64,000 nt of DNA from Dipteronia dyeriana (GCA_032871835.1 CM065300.1:67839192-67903191); one strand, 5' to 3'; shown: positions 1 to 11,541, counted from the stretch's first letter. The notes: generated by a model from the letters alone, not told the origin. Numbers and translations are program-made.

Positions 1-1148
1 TTGTGTAACCAAACACTGTGTTGTGTTTTTCTTAACCCAAACTTTCTTGACAAGTTTCTCATTCCTACTTTTATTAACATGCTTTGACTTGTTTTTAGGC
101 ACATTGACTCCATTAGTCACATTTTCAAACAAATCAAACAAAGCATTATCAACTTTCTTATGCATAGTAGAACGAGACGGAACACAAGATTTAACAAACA
201 AATCATCAACACATTTATTCTCAACATGCTTTGGCAAGGTCTTCTTTGGTCTAATTCTAGATCCATACATGGATGGTTGCCTAGGACCATTCAAAGACAT
301 ATCATGCAAATCATTGGCAATTCTACATTTATGAATGCATTCAAAACATCTAGGTCTTTGTGTCCTACCATGTTGCAATAATGACAAATAGGTATGAATT
401 TGAGATGTTTACCATTTGCTTGAGCATTTAACTCATTTTGCTTTCTCACAATTTTACCTCTTTGGCGTGTAACACTATATGTCTTGCCTTTTGTATTTGA
501 TGATGACATAGCTTGTCTTTGGCATTGTTGAGTATTTTCCTTGACCTTCATTGTTGATGTTGAGGCACCTCCGGTAGCATTCATGGATTTACCGTTAGAG
601 AGTGTACCTACATTTAAACTGCTACAAGCTTTGAAAAAATTAGATTTGTTAGATGAAGGAGTTGATTTTTCACTAACATATCCTAAACCTCTTTTATCGC
701 TTGAAGACTTTCCAACCTTAATGAGAGCTTTCACTTTGTTAGAGCTAGATAACATATTGTTAATCATCTCTTTAGCCTCATTAAGTTTGTCATTAAGCAC
801 TTCATTAAGTTTTACTCTAAACACATTTTAAAATCTCCTAGCACGATCAAGAGATTCATCTTTTTGCTCAATTTCATGCTTCAAAATACTTAATCTATCA
901 TTGCTATCAATCAAGTTTTTATCAAGATTAAGAATTTTGTCATTAAGATCACTAACACATTTTGAGCAACAATCATGATTTTCTAACCTCTTAGTGAGAG
1001 ACTTATTGATCTTAGAGATCCTTTCATTTTCTTGAATAAGATCTTTGATCTTTTGATCATCTAAGTCAATAGACTCACCTTCAACAAGAAAAGCCACAAA
1101 AGAATACATTTCTTTAATCATGATGAAACAAACAAAAGAAGATGACAA
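1..1148 (-). pseudogene. Gag of Sirevirus-like Ty1/copia element E1, broken, runs off left edge
   Basis: Gag builds the cytoplasmic virus-like particle in which a retrotransposon copies its RNA. Reading leftward from 1148, the first ~105 residues are charged and heptad-like (coiled coil), followed by a segment with GLGYVSEKST and NKSNFFKA, a signature of the UBN2-type Gag known from Sirevirus-like copia elements. A zinc knuckle (CHYCNMVGH) follows near 354-395. Past it, one frame change (near 355-360) leads into a basic linker with VWVKK, typical of the Gag-to-protease junction. An in-frame TAA at 828-830 splits the coiled coil from the rest. The N-terminal UBN2 half is missing: this ORF opens only about 40 bases after the primer binding site, so an internal deletion is likely. 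Pol would lie left of the window. Family is clear from motifs; the boundaries of the missing part are inferred. Confidence 0.8.
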
Positions 1149-1187
1149 ACACTACAAAGAAGATCTATCTAAGTGCACCTAGACACC

Positions 1188-1200
1188 GGCTCTGATACTA
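1188..1200 (-). other. Primer binding site of E1 (initiator-Met tRNA type)
   Basis: On the minus strand this reads TAGTATCAGAGCC, one base from the plant initiator-methionine tRNA complement TGGTATCAGAGC. It sits three bases inside the LTR end, the usual place for the minus-strand DNA primer. It fixes E1 as minus-strand, with its 5' LTR to the right. Confidence 0.85.
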
Positions 1201-1202
1201 AT

Positions 1203-3369
1203 TGAATTTCCCTTTATCTTTATAATGTTAATATACCTAGAGGGGGAGTGAATAGGTATAAGCTCAAATATTCGTCTTCTTTTAAAACAATGCAATTTTT
1301 AATAATGCTAAATGAAAATTGCAAGAAATGACACAAGACATTTACATGGTAAACCTTTAAAGAGAAAACATCCACGGGTTGATACCACAACCACTCGCAA
1401 AAGCAAATCCATTATTTCAAATAAGAGTTACACACTTAAGCAATCAACACATGCTCTCCAAGCTATCACTCTTACTCTACCCTTGAACCAAGTGATCTAC
1501 TATGATGACTTCCTATCCAATACCTCCTATCTCTTGGAAGATTCCTTGCTCACCTATCCGGATCCTCCTGACCCGAGGCAAATGCTTAGTTATCTGAGTC
1601 CTCCCGACTCTGACTAAGACTCCCTTGCTCAACAATCCGAGGTCTCCTACCTCTTGTTGAGACTTCCACTTGCTTAGCTATCTGAGACCTCCCGACTCTA
1701 GCCAAGACTTCCAATATCTCAAATCAAAGAATCACTCTATGATATGAGACTTCCAACCTTTTCACAAGGCATCTAAGTGATCATGAATGCAAAACGCAAA
1801 CAAGCGCTCAACATAGAAAATGATGATCAACAAATTCTATGGACATGCAACTAGATAGCTAGATTATGCCTTCAAAGATTTATCACAAATGTATCTAGAC
1901 AACCTAAGCATGTTATCAAATAAGAACCAAATCAATGAAATGAATATACCAATTGATATAGACCTAGTTCTTAGAAATATGATTAAATCTAGAAATAGTC
2001 AATCAAGCACAATAACAAAAGATTTCTAGAAGCAATTCCATGTTTATCAAGTTTAGTACAAATCAATCAACTTATCACAAATTAGCTAAACTTGAAAATC
2101 AACTTTAAAAAACTAGAAAATGATATCAAAATCATCCTAGTCATGCTTCTTAATCAAATAGCATCAATCAATAAGAATATCTAAGAAGAAAACTAAGAAG
2201 AAGATGATTTTACCAACAAGGATGAAAATCACGAACTGAAGATCTTATCACTACGAAACATCTAGACATCCTTTGGTTCTATAAATGATTAGGGTTTGTA
2301 GAAATATTTAAGACACTCGAAATCGGTTTTTGAATAAAGTGAGTCGGAGTAGAAATGAAGAAGTTATCACAAAAACAAAAATCAAAATGTTGAGAGAAAA
2401 ATTCTGCACTTGTTCTTTAAAATCTATTTTATCAACTTGTAATGAATGAGATGGGAGGTTTTAAAGAGAGAAGACACAAAAGACCAAAAATCCCCCATGC
2501 TTTAGTGCCTCCCTAGGATGGTGCATGGGCATCTCAGAGCAGAGCAGCTTTGGGGACGAGATGGCCACGTGCCATCTCAGAAAGGTGCTCAATGATTGCT
2601 TAAGCCATCACACCTCTTCCTTTGCGTTCCTCTTCCGTTCTTCGACCATCCTTTGGCCTCCAAACTGCGAATTCGAATCTATTTGAATATTATGAACCGA
2701 GACTCCCTCACAAACATGGACATATAAGATACTCAACCCAAAAAATAGAAATTAAACTTTATATATTAAGACGAAGACAACATATGCAACATGAGTTCAA
2801 AGTGTAGTATCTTTTGACTTAGAACTCGAAATCAATAGTATGAGCAACCGAAGTGAACAGAACTCAATAATGAAAAATATATGACTAAAATCAAGTTCAT
2901 GATCCATTTCGTACAAAAATATAAACAAACAAACACATTTCACACAAGAATGCAAACTACATAGAGATAGTCTCCAATCATGCATTTTTCCAAAACATGT
3001 TACTTTCATACCAGTGCATGAGCATTCAACTTCAGGTGTGTGAATGTGTTATACCAAATGATGCGCTACGATGCAAGGACACAAATGTATGATATTTATG
3101 TGTGTGCATGTTTAATGATGCATAACTAAGCAGGGACACATTTGTATGAATTGTGTGTGTCTGCGCTTACGCCTTACAAGAGGAAGAAGTATCTCGATAC
3201 CTTAGCATCCAAGAGTAGTTCCAATCCTCTTGAAGATGAACTTTGCATCATGGGAAGTTGCATTTCTTCATTGAAGCTCTTATCATCACGAACCACTTAA
3301 GCAACTAAGCATTACAATGAAATAAAGTTTTGTTATCGAATCAAGTCAACACAAATCTAAAACCTAAAA
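1203..3369 (-). mobile_element. 5' LTR of E1 (family L1)
   Basis: The left end TGAATTTCCC abuts the primer site. The right end is placed by alignment with the two solo copies of the family (6575-9297 and 40460-42987), where the sequence ...AAAACCTAACA ends the LTR; here the end reads CCTAAAA, so the terminal dinucleotide has mutated. Shared landmarks are a run of about 42-bp minisatellite units, the GGCCTCCAAAC block near 2655 and the CACAC-rich segment near 2930-3160. No coding content. The sequence right of 3369 is gypsy G, the insertion target; 3370-3374 (TGAAG) would be the target duplication, but its partner is outside the window. Confidence 0.75.
1540..1770 (-). repeat. Diverged ~42-bp minisatellite in the E1 LTR
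   Basis: Repeated units containing CAAGACTTCC, TTGCTCA, ATCCGAGG and CTCCCGACTCT. The same array is longer and cleaner in the solo LTRs at 7030-7352 and 40919-41140, so it is an ancestral part of this LTR family. Confidence 0.7.
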
Positions 3370-3790
3370 TGAAGTCTCAAAATGATCATTACTTTGGATA
3401 CTACGACCTAAACAGACGTCTATGGAGTGGTCTGGCCAGCGATATCTGTCATAAATTGTTTTCCAGACCTTATCTGTACAACTCATATGCACACATTCAA
3501 AACATCTCTTCTTGTCTTAAAAGACTTCAAGATACCCCCAAACCTGAATTTAACATTGTCTCCAAATTAAGTCCAAAACTAAGAATATGACACAAGGGTT
3601 CTAGTAACACACACGAATTATAACTTAAAAGAAAGCAAAAACATAAATAAAAATAAAAATAAAAATAAAGAAAAAGAAGAACAATAAAAATAAAAGAACT
3701 AAACCTGGGTGGGTTGCTTACCACCAAGTGCTTTATTCAACCACCAAACGCTTTGTTTAACGTCTAGACAAGATGTATGAGAGCACTACG
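3370..3790 (-). other. Non-coding 3' part of gypsy G
   Basis: The stretch between the end of integrase and the E1 LTR holds no supported reading frame. It includes an A-rich low-complexity run (AAATAAAAATAAAAATAAAA-like, about 3635-3690) and a GGGTTGCTTACCACCAAG segment near 3710 like the post-pol region of other plant gypsy elements. No polypurine tract or LTR start could be fixed. Confidence 0.45.
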
Positions 3791-5074
3791 ACTCTTTAAA
3801 TTTTAGCAATGTAATGGCACGATTATCCATTGGTGCACCCAAGTAAGGTTTCAGTCTATGGCCATTGACCTTAAATGGCTTCTATTATTTAGAAACTCTA
3901 TTTCTATTACCTTAATAGATAAGATCTGAGTAACTTGGTATGGTACTATCCATTTTGATCTCAATTTTCTTGGAAACAACTTCAAATGTGAATTATACAA
4001 GAGGACTAACTTCCCTGGATGGAATTACTTTGGGAAAATCTTCTTATCATGTATATCTTTAGACTTCTCCTTGTAAACTCCTCTCTTCTCCAACCTTGCA
4101 TAAATCAAAATTCAACTTTTTTAAGGCCTAATAGGCATTGTGTTCAAACTCCATTGGCAGGTGACATGCTTTCCCAAAAACTATCATGTAAGGACTCATC
4201 TCAATCGGCATTTTGTAAGTAGTTTTTTATGCCCACAAGGCATCATTAAGTTTGACTGACCAATCTTTCCGATTTGGTTGCACCACCTTCTCTAAGATCT
4301 ACTTAATCTGTCTATGACTCATTTCCACTTGTCCAGATGTCTGACAATGATACGGGTTTGCCACCTTGTATTTGACATCGTATTTCCTCATCAACGAAGC
4401 AAAGATCTTGTTACAAAAGTGGCTTCCATAGTCACTTATTATTGCACATGGAGTCCCAAATCTGGTGAAAATATTCTCTTTGGTAAACTTCACCACCACT
4501 TGGCTATCATTAGTCTTGGTTGCAATTGCTTCAATTGACTTCGTATATAATCCACAACCACCAAGATATAATTGTACCCATATTAGGACATGAAAGGTCC
4601 CATAAAGTCAATTCCCCATACGTCGAATACTTCCACAACCAGTTGGCTTGATAATGGCATCTCTTCATTTTTTCCAATGTTCCCCATTCTCTAGCACCTA
4701 TCATAAGAAATATAAATATTATACACATTCTTAAATTATCAAGTCCAAAAGAAACCTGATTGAAGAACTTTATGAGCAATCTTTTTAGAACTAAACTATT
4801 CCCCACAATGACGATTGTGGCAAAATTTTAGCATATACTGCTGCTCTTCCTCTGGTACGCATCACTGAATGATCTGACCGGTGTCAAATTTCAACAAATA
4901 CAACTTGTCCCTAAAATATTGCCTGGAGAAGGAAAGAAACCTCTTCCTTGCTTGTGAGCTCGGGTCAGGCGGCATGATTTCATTAGCAAGGCAATTTATA
5001 ATGTCCACATACCATGGGTCTTTGCCACCCACTGCAAAGAGCAGTTTATCTGCAAAATTCTCATTGATAAGCAT
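3791..5074 (-). pseudogene. Integrase of gypsy G, degenerate
   Basis: Integrase joins the cDNA to chromosomal DNA. The part at 4862-5074 reads DKLLFAVGGKDPWYVDIINC and CLANEIMPP, the region between RNase H and the zinc-binding H2C2 domain. The best catalytic-core fragment (4299-4499) contains FTRFGTPCAIISDYGSHFC, with the second catalytic Asp in ISDYGSHF, followed by TSGQVEMSHRQIK, whose Glu in QVE is the third acidic residue. Between these, 4531-4806 is frame-shifted. The C-terminal tail near 3800-4010 still shows YNSHLKLFPRKL and, after a frame change, VNGHRLKPYLG, the usual C-terminal core of gypsy integrases. Several frameshifts and stops make it inactive. Neighbours are RNase H upstream and non-coding 3' sequence downstream. 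Confidence 0.85.
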
Positions 5075-5522
5075 TATCTAAGCATGTTCTTCCCCTCATT
5101 CATCTTCCACCAGTCGAGAAAGATAATTTATCACCACGTTCTCGCTGCCCTTTTATCCCTGATTTCTAAATCAAATTCATAAAACAAAAGGATCCAATAG
5201 AGTAATCTTGGAGTCACTTTCATTTTGGTTAGCACATACTTTAATGCAACATTGTTAGAATAAACAATAACCTTTGATCCTATAAAGTGTGACTGAAATT
5301 TCTTTAAGGCACTAACAACAGTAAGTAGTTCTTTTTCTGTGGTGGAGAAATTTAATTGTGCATCATTTAGAATGTGACTAATGTAGTAAATAACATGTGG
5401 TAATTTATCTACCTGCTATCCTAAAACAGTGCCCACATCATAGTCAGATGCATCACACATTAATTCAAAATGAAAAGACAAATCATGAGGCATGATTAGA
5501 GGAGCAGATGTCAATCTCTTTT
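5075..5522 (-). pseudogene. RNase H region of gypsy G
   Basis: RNase H removes genomic RNA from the RNA-DNA hybrid during reverse transcription. Minus-strand translation shows the family order: a DASDYDVG block near 5430-5460, then PHVIYYISHILNDAQLNFST and TTEKELLTVVSALKKF (about 5290-5400), then SHFIGSKVIVYS and LKYVLTKMKVTPRL (about 5200-5290). The frame is interrupted by stops, so it is not listed as an intact gene. It continues directly from the RT fragment at 5523 and leads into integrase, the expected pol order for Ty3/gypsy. Confidence 0.7.
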
Positions 5523-6569
5523 TTAAGTTTCAAAAGCAAGAAAACAATCATCATCAAAAATGAATTCATTATATTTTGTCAACATGTTACATAGAGGATG
5601 ACTAATTTTTGAAAAAACTTTGGTAAAACGCCTATAAAAACATGCATGACCAAGAAAAATTCTCAAACCCTTCATCAAGGTGGGAGGTAGAAGTTTTACA
5701 ATCACTTTAATTTTAGCATGATCTACTTCTTTACCTTTTTCAGAAACAACATGCCCTAAAACTTTTACATACTTAACCATAAAGTGACTTTTCTCCCAAC
5801 TAAGTGTCAAATTAGTCTCCATGCATCTTTTTAAAACAAGAGTTGAATTATCAAGGCAATGGTCAAAAGAATTACAAAAAATAGAAAAATCATCCAGAAA
5901 TACCTCAATAAATTTCTCTAACATGTCGGAGAATATTGACATCATGCATATTTGGAAAGAGGTAAGGGCGTTACACAGCTAAAAAGGCATTCTTCGATAT
6001 GTAAAGGTGCCGAAGAGACAAGTGAAAGCAGTATTTTCTTGGTTCTCTAGAGCGATGACAATTTTCTTGTACCCTAAAAATCCATCCAGGAACCAATAAT
6101 AGGCATGTCCCGTCAAACTCTCTAGCATCTGATCCATAAACGGTAAAGGAAAGTGACCATTTTTGGTTACCGTGTTGAGCTTACGGTAATCAATGCACAC
6201 TCTCCATCCCGTTGTCTTCCTTATGGGAATCATCTCATTGTTCTCATTAGCTACCACCGTGACCCTAGACTTCTTTGGAATAACATGGACCAGACTGACC
6301 CACTTACTATTAGATATTAGGTATATGATACCCACTTTGAGTAGCATTGGGACCTCTTCCCGTACAACCTCCTTCAAGTTGGGATTGAGCCTTCGTTGTT
6401 CTCTCTCAAAGGCTTTACATTTTTTTCTAGCAGATTTTATGCATGCAAATAGTAGGGCTTATTCCCTTAATATCCACTATAGACCATCTGATGCCGTCTT
6501 TATGTTCCTTGAGCACCTTGATTAGCTTCTCTTCTTTCTCTTCATCTAGATCAGAAGCTATAATTATAG
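5523..6569 (-). pseudogene. Reverse transcriptase of gypsy G, one clean in-frame stop in the core
   Basis: RT copies element RNA to DNA. Pre-RT segment 6378-6569 reads EEKLIKVLKEHKDGIRW and IVDIKGISPTICMHKI. From 6377 leftward: KEVVREEVPMLLKVGIIY, VSLVHVIPKKS, TGWRVCIDYRKLNTV, HFPLPFMDQMLESL and FTYRRMPF, the standard gypsy RT series. The codon after YRRMPF is TAG (5979-5981). The same frame resumes with MMSIFSDMLEKFIEVFLDDF; the catalytic box is FLDD at 5889-5900 (FMDD is common in this lineage). Then CMETNLTLSWEKSHFMV and KVLGHVVSEKG follow. Apart from this stop, the core from 6377 to 5523 stays in one frame. The 6570-6574 target site shows the solo LTR landed just upstream of RT. Confidence 0.92.
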
Positions 6570-6574
6570 GAAGT
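6570..6574. repeat. Target-site duplication GAAGT (left)
   Basis: GAAGT occurs here and at 9298-9302, directly flanking the 6575-9297 insertion in gypsy pol. A perfect 5-bp duplication is what a copia integrase leaves. Confidence 0.85.
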
Positions 6575-6615
6575 CGAAAATACAATCACGGTTAAATGCT
6601 CAAGGCTAACCTAGA

Positions 6616-6631
6616 GGGGGGGGGGGGGGGG
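6616..6631. repeat. Run of 16 G in solo LTR
   Basis: Uninterrupted G16 within CTAGAG-(G)n-TGAATAGG at the LTR 3' end. The other solo copy carries G16 at 40501-40516, whereas E1 has only five G at the equivalent place (about 1238-1242). Confidence 0.9.
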
Positions 6632-7029
6632 TGAATAGGTTAGGCACCTTTTTCAACTCCCTTAGAAACAAAAAAAAGTTCGTCCCTCTAGATTGCTTGT
6701 ATCACAATATATATATATATTAATTAAAGACAATTAATCAATATATAAACACAAGTAAAGTGTGATACAAACAAGTAATTGTAACATATACACAATCTAT
6801 ATTATAAAGAGGAAGTCAACGTACATTAATAGTTCTATCCACAATAAAAATATTAGAAAGATAGGGATAGAGAAAGTTGACACAAGATATAACGTGGTAA
6901 ACCTCCGAAGAGGAAACATCCATGGGCTAGCAGCCACCGGAAAACAAAATCCACTAGTAGATAAGACAAGTACAATCTCTCAAGTTACCTCTTCACCTAG
7001 AAACTACCCTCCTATCATACTCTAGAAGT

Positions 7030-7352
7030 TGTCGCTCTATGCTCAATAATCCGAGGCTTCACACCTCTTGTCAAGAATTCCTTGCTCACCTTATTCGGAT
7101 CTTCACAACCCAAGGCAAGACTTCTTGCTCAACTATCCGAGTCTTCCCGACTCTAGTCAAGACTTCCTTGCTCACCTATGCGGATCTTCACGACCCTAGG
7201 CAAGACTTCTTGCTCGACTATCTAAGGCCCCACGCCTCTAGCCAAGACTTCCTTGCTCGACAATCCGAGGCTTCACAGCTCTTGCCAAGACTTCTTGCTC
7301 AACACCATAGGTTTCACACCTATTGTCAAGACTTCCTTCTCACAAGGCATCT
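7030..7352 (-). repeat. 42-44-bp minisatellite, about 7 units, in solo LTR
   Basis: The word CAAGA(C/A)TTC recurs at 7072, 7114, 7158, 7201, 7243, 7285 and 7327, spacing 42-44 bases. Each unit carries TTGCTC(A/G)AC, ATCCGAGG and a CTTCACACCTCTTG-like segment. Because 42 is a multiple of three, long open frames with 14-residue repeats appear in translation; these are artefacts of the array. Confidence 0.9.
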
Positions 7353-9297
7353 ATGTGATCATGAATGCAAAATGCAAACAAGCAGGCAACATAGAATAAG
7401 ATGATCAACAGATTCTATGGAAACTATAATTAATCAATGAGCACACAAAGTATATTTTTCTAGTTTATAATCAAAAAGTGACACCACACAAGATGTTGCA
7501 TGAGCATATGAAATGTATGGATTAGGTACACTCCATGAAGATCTAGACATAGACAATAAAGTTCACAAAACAAGATTGTCTAGATCTTATACATGAACAA
7601 AAATCTAGAGCATGCCAAATTTCCTAACACACACTTTAAACATAGATTTTATTCATGTTGCTAAAGCTTGAAATAAACATGTTCATGAAGTACATATTCA
7701 AGACTTTAGTACTAACACAAAAATTCTAGAAACACAAGAAATGATCAATCAAATCTCTAGCAATCATTTAGAGCATATATTCACAAAAATAGTCAATTAA
7801 ACTCTAATAGACTCTAAATATAAAATCAAATGTGCTAATCCTAGATATATTCAAAAAATGAGTTCTTAGCACATGATAAGACTATTAATCATGAAAATAA
7901 AGTCAATCAAAGCACAAATAGTCTTAGATTCAAAGCTAGCACAATACAACCAAGAACATGTGAAAACATAGGTAAAATCAAAACCTAACTCAACATGTGA
8001 GATTTCAATTGAAACTCAATCTAGCTTTTAAATGAATATCTATCACTCATCAACATTTTTTCAAGTCAAATAAACAACAATAGGAAGAAGACACAAGGTA
8101 ATTGAACATTAGAATCAAGGAATCAAAAGATAAACAACTACCTTGACAATTTCGAGTGCAGTCACGAAAATGGTGCGATCCACCGGAAAATTTGAACAAA
8201 TGACTTCAAGGTTGCTTGGAGATGATAAATGACTTCAATACAAAACTTCTTCAAATTGAATCACTCAAATCGGATATGAGATGAGAGAGATATGGTGATT
8301 CAAAGTTGAGAGAAAAAATCTGGAAATTTTTATGCACTACATTTTCTTCTTCCTTAGAATGAAATGTGAGAGGGAGGGAGTTTATAACGGAGAGGGAAAG
8401 AAAAGAGCTAAACGACCAATTTACCCTCCTTTGGAACTGCTGCCCCAAGATGGCATGTGGGCATCTGGGGGCAGCAAGGTTGTGCGGCCGAGATGGCAAC
8501 GCGCCATCTCGGGCATGCACACCTCCATGGTCTTTTGGCCATGGTGCATTCCCCTCGCGCTTCCCTCGTATTCTTCGACCATTCTCCGGCCTCCAAACTC
8601 AGAATTCAAATATGTTTATGGATTATGAACCGTAACTCTCACATGGACATGGACATATAAAATACTCAATCCAGAAAATAATAATTAGACTTGATATACT
8701 AAGACGAAAACAATATATAAAACATGAGTTGAAAGTGTAGTATCTTTTGACTTAGAACTTGAAATCAATAGTATGAGTAACCGAAATGACCGGAACTCAA
8801 TCAAGAATGATTTAAGATTAAATTCAATTTTAATATCCATGTTATACAAACATATTCACACACAAACACAATTCACACTAGAATGCAAACTACATAGAGA
8901 TAGTTTCCAATCATGCATATTCCAAAACATGTTATTTCCAAACCAATGCATGAGCATTCATCTTCAAGTGTGTGAATGTGTTATACATGGTGCACAACGA
9001 TGCAGGGACACATATGAATGAATTGTATATGTATGCCTATAAAGGTGCACAACGATGCAGGGACACAAATGTATGATATGTGTGTGTGTGCCTAAGCCTT
9101 GTAAGAGAAAGATAAGGTCTTAGTATACCTTTGTAGAAACAAATTGCAACCTTTCTCTTTGAAGACTTATAACTTGCTTTGACTTGTTGTTTCTTCTTCC
9201 TTGAAGCTTGAATCATCATGAACCTAAACAACAAAGTCATTACAAGTAAACATCATTTTGATATGGAATTCATGCCAACACAAACTAAAACCTAACA

Positions 9298-9302
9298 GAA
9301 GT
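9298..9302. repeat. Target-site duplication GAAGT (right)
   Basis: Right copy of the duplication at 6570-6574; gypsy G sequence resumes immediately after. Confidence 0.85.
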
Positions 9303-9457
9303 GTCTCATGCTCTCCTAAGAAAACATCCTTGAGGTTTTAAGGTAGTTGTTTGAGCTCTAATGTAGGGGAAGAGCTTGCAGATGGCATTAGTGACATTTT
9401 AATCCCTTTTTCAATTTTTGGGCCTAATTCTTCGATCTTAGACTCTTTTTCTATATC

Positions 9458-10099
9458 CTATTCTTGTTGACTTTCCTCATCATCAAGCACTTCTTTCACC
9501 CAATCAAGTAATCTGTTGAGGCTATCATCTAATAGCTCCTCTTGAATTATCGAATTGATTACCTCTACCGAGCAACAATCGAACAAATAGCAATCATCGA
9601 CTGTCTCAGGTAACTTTAACGACTCAAAAACCTTAAACTCGACAATCTCATCTAACACAGTTATCGAGAGCTTTATGTTTTGTACGTCAATAAAGCTCTT
9701 TACAGTCACCATGAAAGGTCTTCCAAATGGAATTGGTTTGCTACCTCTATCCTTGACTCCCTCATCCATATCAAGTACAATGAAATCAGCAAGAATAATG
9801 AGATTTTCTACTTGGACCAACACATCTTCAATATATTCTCTCGGGTATCCTATCGAACAATCCACAAATAAAAGTGACATGGTTATCTTCTTGAGATCAA
9901 CCCATCCCAGTTGCTTATAAATGTTATATGGCATCAAGTTAATACTGGCTCCCAAATCTAACATTGCTCTCTTTAGGGTGGTACCTCCAAACATGATAAT
10001 GATGCAGAAACTTACCAGATCTTGGAGTTTTGGTGGTAAATATTTTTGAAGGACTACAATGGTACTTCCGATCATGAACTCTTGATGATTCTCTAGCAA
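9458..10099 (-). pseudogene. Aspartic protease region of gypsy G (open over 213 codons)
   Basis: Retrotransposon protease cuts the Gag-Pol precursor. The ORF is uninterrupted for 213 codons from 10099. Residues 48-52 read DLGAS, the active-site form used by plant Athila/Tat-like proteases (DTG/DSG elsewhere), followed by INLMPYNIYKQLGW. Later YPREYIEDVLVQVENLI, ADFIVLDMDEG and the glycine-bearing PIPFGRPFMVTVKSFIDVQ complete the usual fold. The ORF ends with an acidic tail (WVKEVLDDEESQQE) before the join to RT, which is now 2.7 kb away because of the solo LTR. This is the least damaged part of G, but it is a segment of a broken polyprotein. Confidence 0.88.
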
Positions 10100-11541
10100 T
10101 ATTGGCTTCTACATATGGAGACTCTTGAAATTTTTTACATAGGCTGGCATCTTCTAGATCATCTCCAATAGAGGCAAGTTGACATTGACCTTTGATAGGA
10201 TGTCATAAATGTCTTTGTATGATTTCTCTAGCTTGCTCTTTTAAAGTCTTCATAGGAATGGAACTAGATGAATATATTGATTAGGCGACTTATGCAGAAG
10301 TGGTAATTTTTTAGATTTTTCTACCGCTTCCTCTTTATCTTTTTCTGGTGCTATGTTCACTCTTAAAGGACCTGAAACATCAGTATAGTAATTAAAAAGT
10401 TCAGCAGATCTATCATTGACTAATACCTTACCATTCTAGAGAACTGTCATGGCCTTTGCTTGTTCAGTATTGTTTGAAATTTTTCCTGGTTCACTCATTT
10501 GCTTAGCTTCAGCCTGTTACCCGATTGCATTTCCATCTTTCTCAGTAAAGCATCAATGTTTTAATATCTCACTAGGTGATCGTGTTGAGAGTCAAGAAAC
10601 TATTTTTCTTGCTGACTCATTCTCTGGTCCATTTTTTATACAAATTGCTTCATTGTATCTTCTAACGATAGGTTCGTGGGCTGAGATACAAGATTATGCT
10701 GAGCACCAGAGTTATATTGTTTTTGGCCATAGTTGTTGTTGTTTCCTTTTTGATTCCCAATGCTTTAAGTGTTTGTCCAAGAAAAGCTTGGATGATTTCT
10801 CCACCCTAGATTGTATGTGTTTGAGATAGGATCATTCTGAGGTCTCGGATTTAAATTGTTAGTGGCTTGCACTTTTCCTCATCAAAAGGTCTATGACCTC
10901 TTGCTTGAAAGGCTTTCACACCATACCATGGTTGTTCAATCTCACTAGGTGATCGTGTTGAGAGTTTTGAAACTGTTTTTCTTACTGACCCAGTCTCTGG
11001 CCCAAATTTTGTATAAATTGCTTCATTGTATCTTCCAATGATAGGTTCGTGGGCTGAGATACAGGATTCTACTAAGCACTAGAGTTATATGGCTTTTAGC
11101 CGTAGTTGTTATTGTTTCCCCATTGATTCTCGGTGCTTTAAGTTTTTGTACAAGAGAAGTTTGGATGATTTCTCCATCTCGGATTGTATGTGTTTGAGAA
11201 AAGATCATTCCTAGGTCTCAGATTGAAATTATTCATGGCTTGCACTTCTTCATCATCAAAAGGTCTAGAACCTCATACTTGAGAAGCTTCCATACCATAC
11301 CTTAGTTGCTCATATCCCTAGCTGCTCATATCCCTAGCATCGCTCTTCTCAAATTTATCCCACCTGATTAACAAGTAACTCGATAGACTTTTGCACTTAT
11401 GACATTTACATTATGTTCCCGACGTTTGCATCTATTTCATAAATTCCCTTTCTTCTCCTAGAACTCTTCTCTCGAGAAATTTTGGTAAGCTTTTAAACGA
11501 TATATTGCAAATCTTCTGGAGTCTTGTCAATCATGGATCCT
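10100..11541 (-). pseudogene. C-terminal Gag of gypsy G, with internal duplication
   Basis: Minus-strand reading starts at the copia junction with YGGSMIDKTPEDL, a classic gypsy Gag word. It then passes RYGMEASQV and DDEEVQAMNN to RPRNDLFSNTYNPRWRNHP (about 11150-11225), which with HPNFS is a hallmark of this Gag type. The hallmark appears a second time as ISNTYNLGWRNHPSFSW near 10785-10850, because of a 373-bp tandem duplication. Asn-rich GNQKGNNNNYGQKQYNSGAQ follows near 10690-10760. Many stops and frame changes are present. Its N-terminal half is at 36561-37076, separated by the 25-kb copia insertion. Confidence 0.82.
10566..11315 (-). repeat. Tandem duplication of 373 bp inside gypsy gag
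   Basis: ATCTCACTAGGTGATCGTG begins at 10566 and again at 10939; similarity continues through TTGCTTCATTGTATCTTC, ATAGGTTCGTGGGCTGAGAT, GATGATTTCTCCA and CAAAAGGTCTA. Copies differ by scattered substitutions, so the duplication is old. A smaller direct repeat (GCTCATATCCCTAGC) follows near 11310-11340. Confidence 0.88.

Larger units (their letters stand above)
6575..9297 (-). mobile_element. Solo LTR of Sirevirus-like family L1
   Basis: The insertion starts CGAAAATACAATCAC (TG mutated to CG) and ends CCTAACA. It is flanked by GAAGT on both sides and sits in gypsy G between protease and RT. It aligns throughout with 40460-42987 and, less closely, with the E1 LTR. There is no primer site, gag or polypurine tract inside, so it is a solo LTR left by recombination between the two LTRs of a full element. 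Orientation is minus, because the strand complementary to 6607-6640 reads CCTATTCAC-(C)n-TCTAGG, as at the 3' ends of plant copia LTRs. A TATA-like GTTATAAACTCC lies near 8378-8390 on the minus strand. Short ORFs in it are not genes. Confidence 0.85.

Noticed and set aside
6193..6525. 110-codon plus-strand frame across gypsy RT
   Set aside because: Antisense shadow of the minus-strand RT, whose residues match the family.
7039..7404. 121-codon frame with 14-residue repeats (DFLxx...SCQDFLA)
   Set aside because: It is translation of the 42-bp LTR minisatellite; a period divisible by three keeps any frame open. The same artefact recurs at 40919-41149.
8251..8660. Several overlapping open frames on both strands
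   Set aside because: They lie in the GC-richer part of a solo LTR, overlap each other in all frames and show no protein family pattern.
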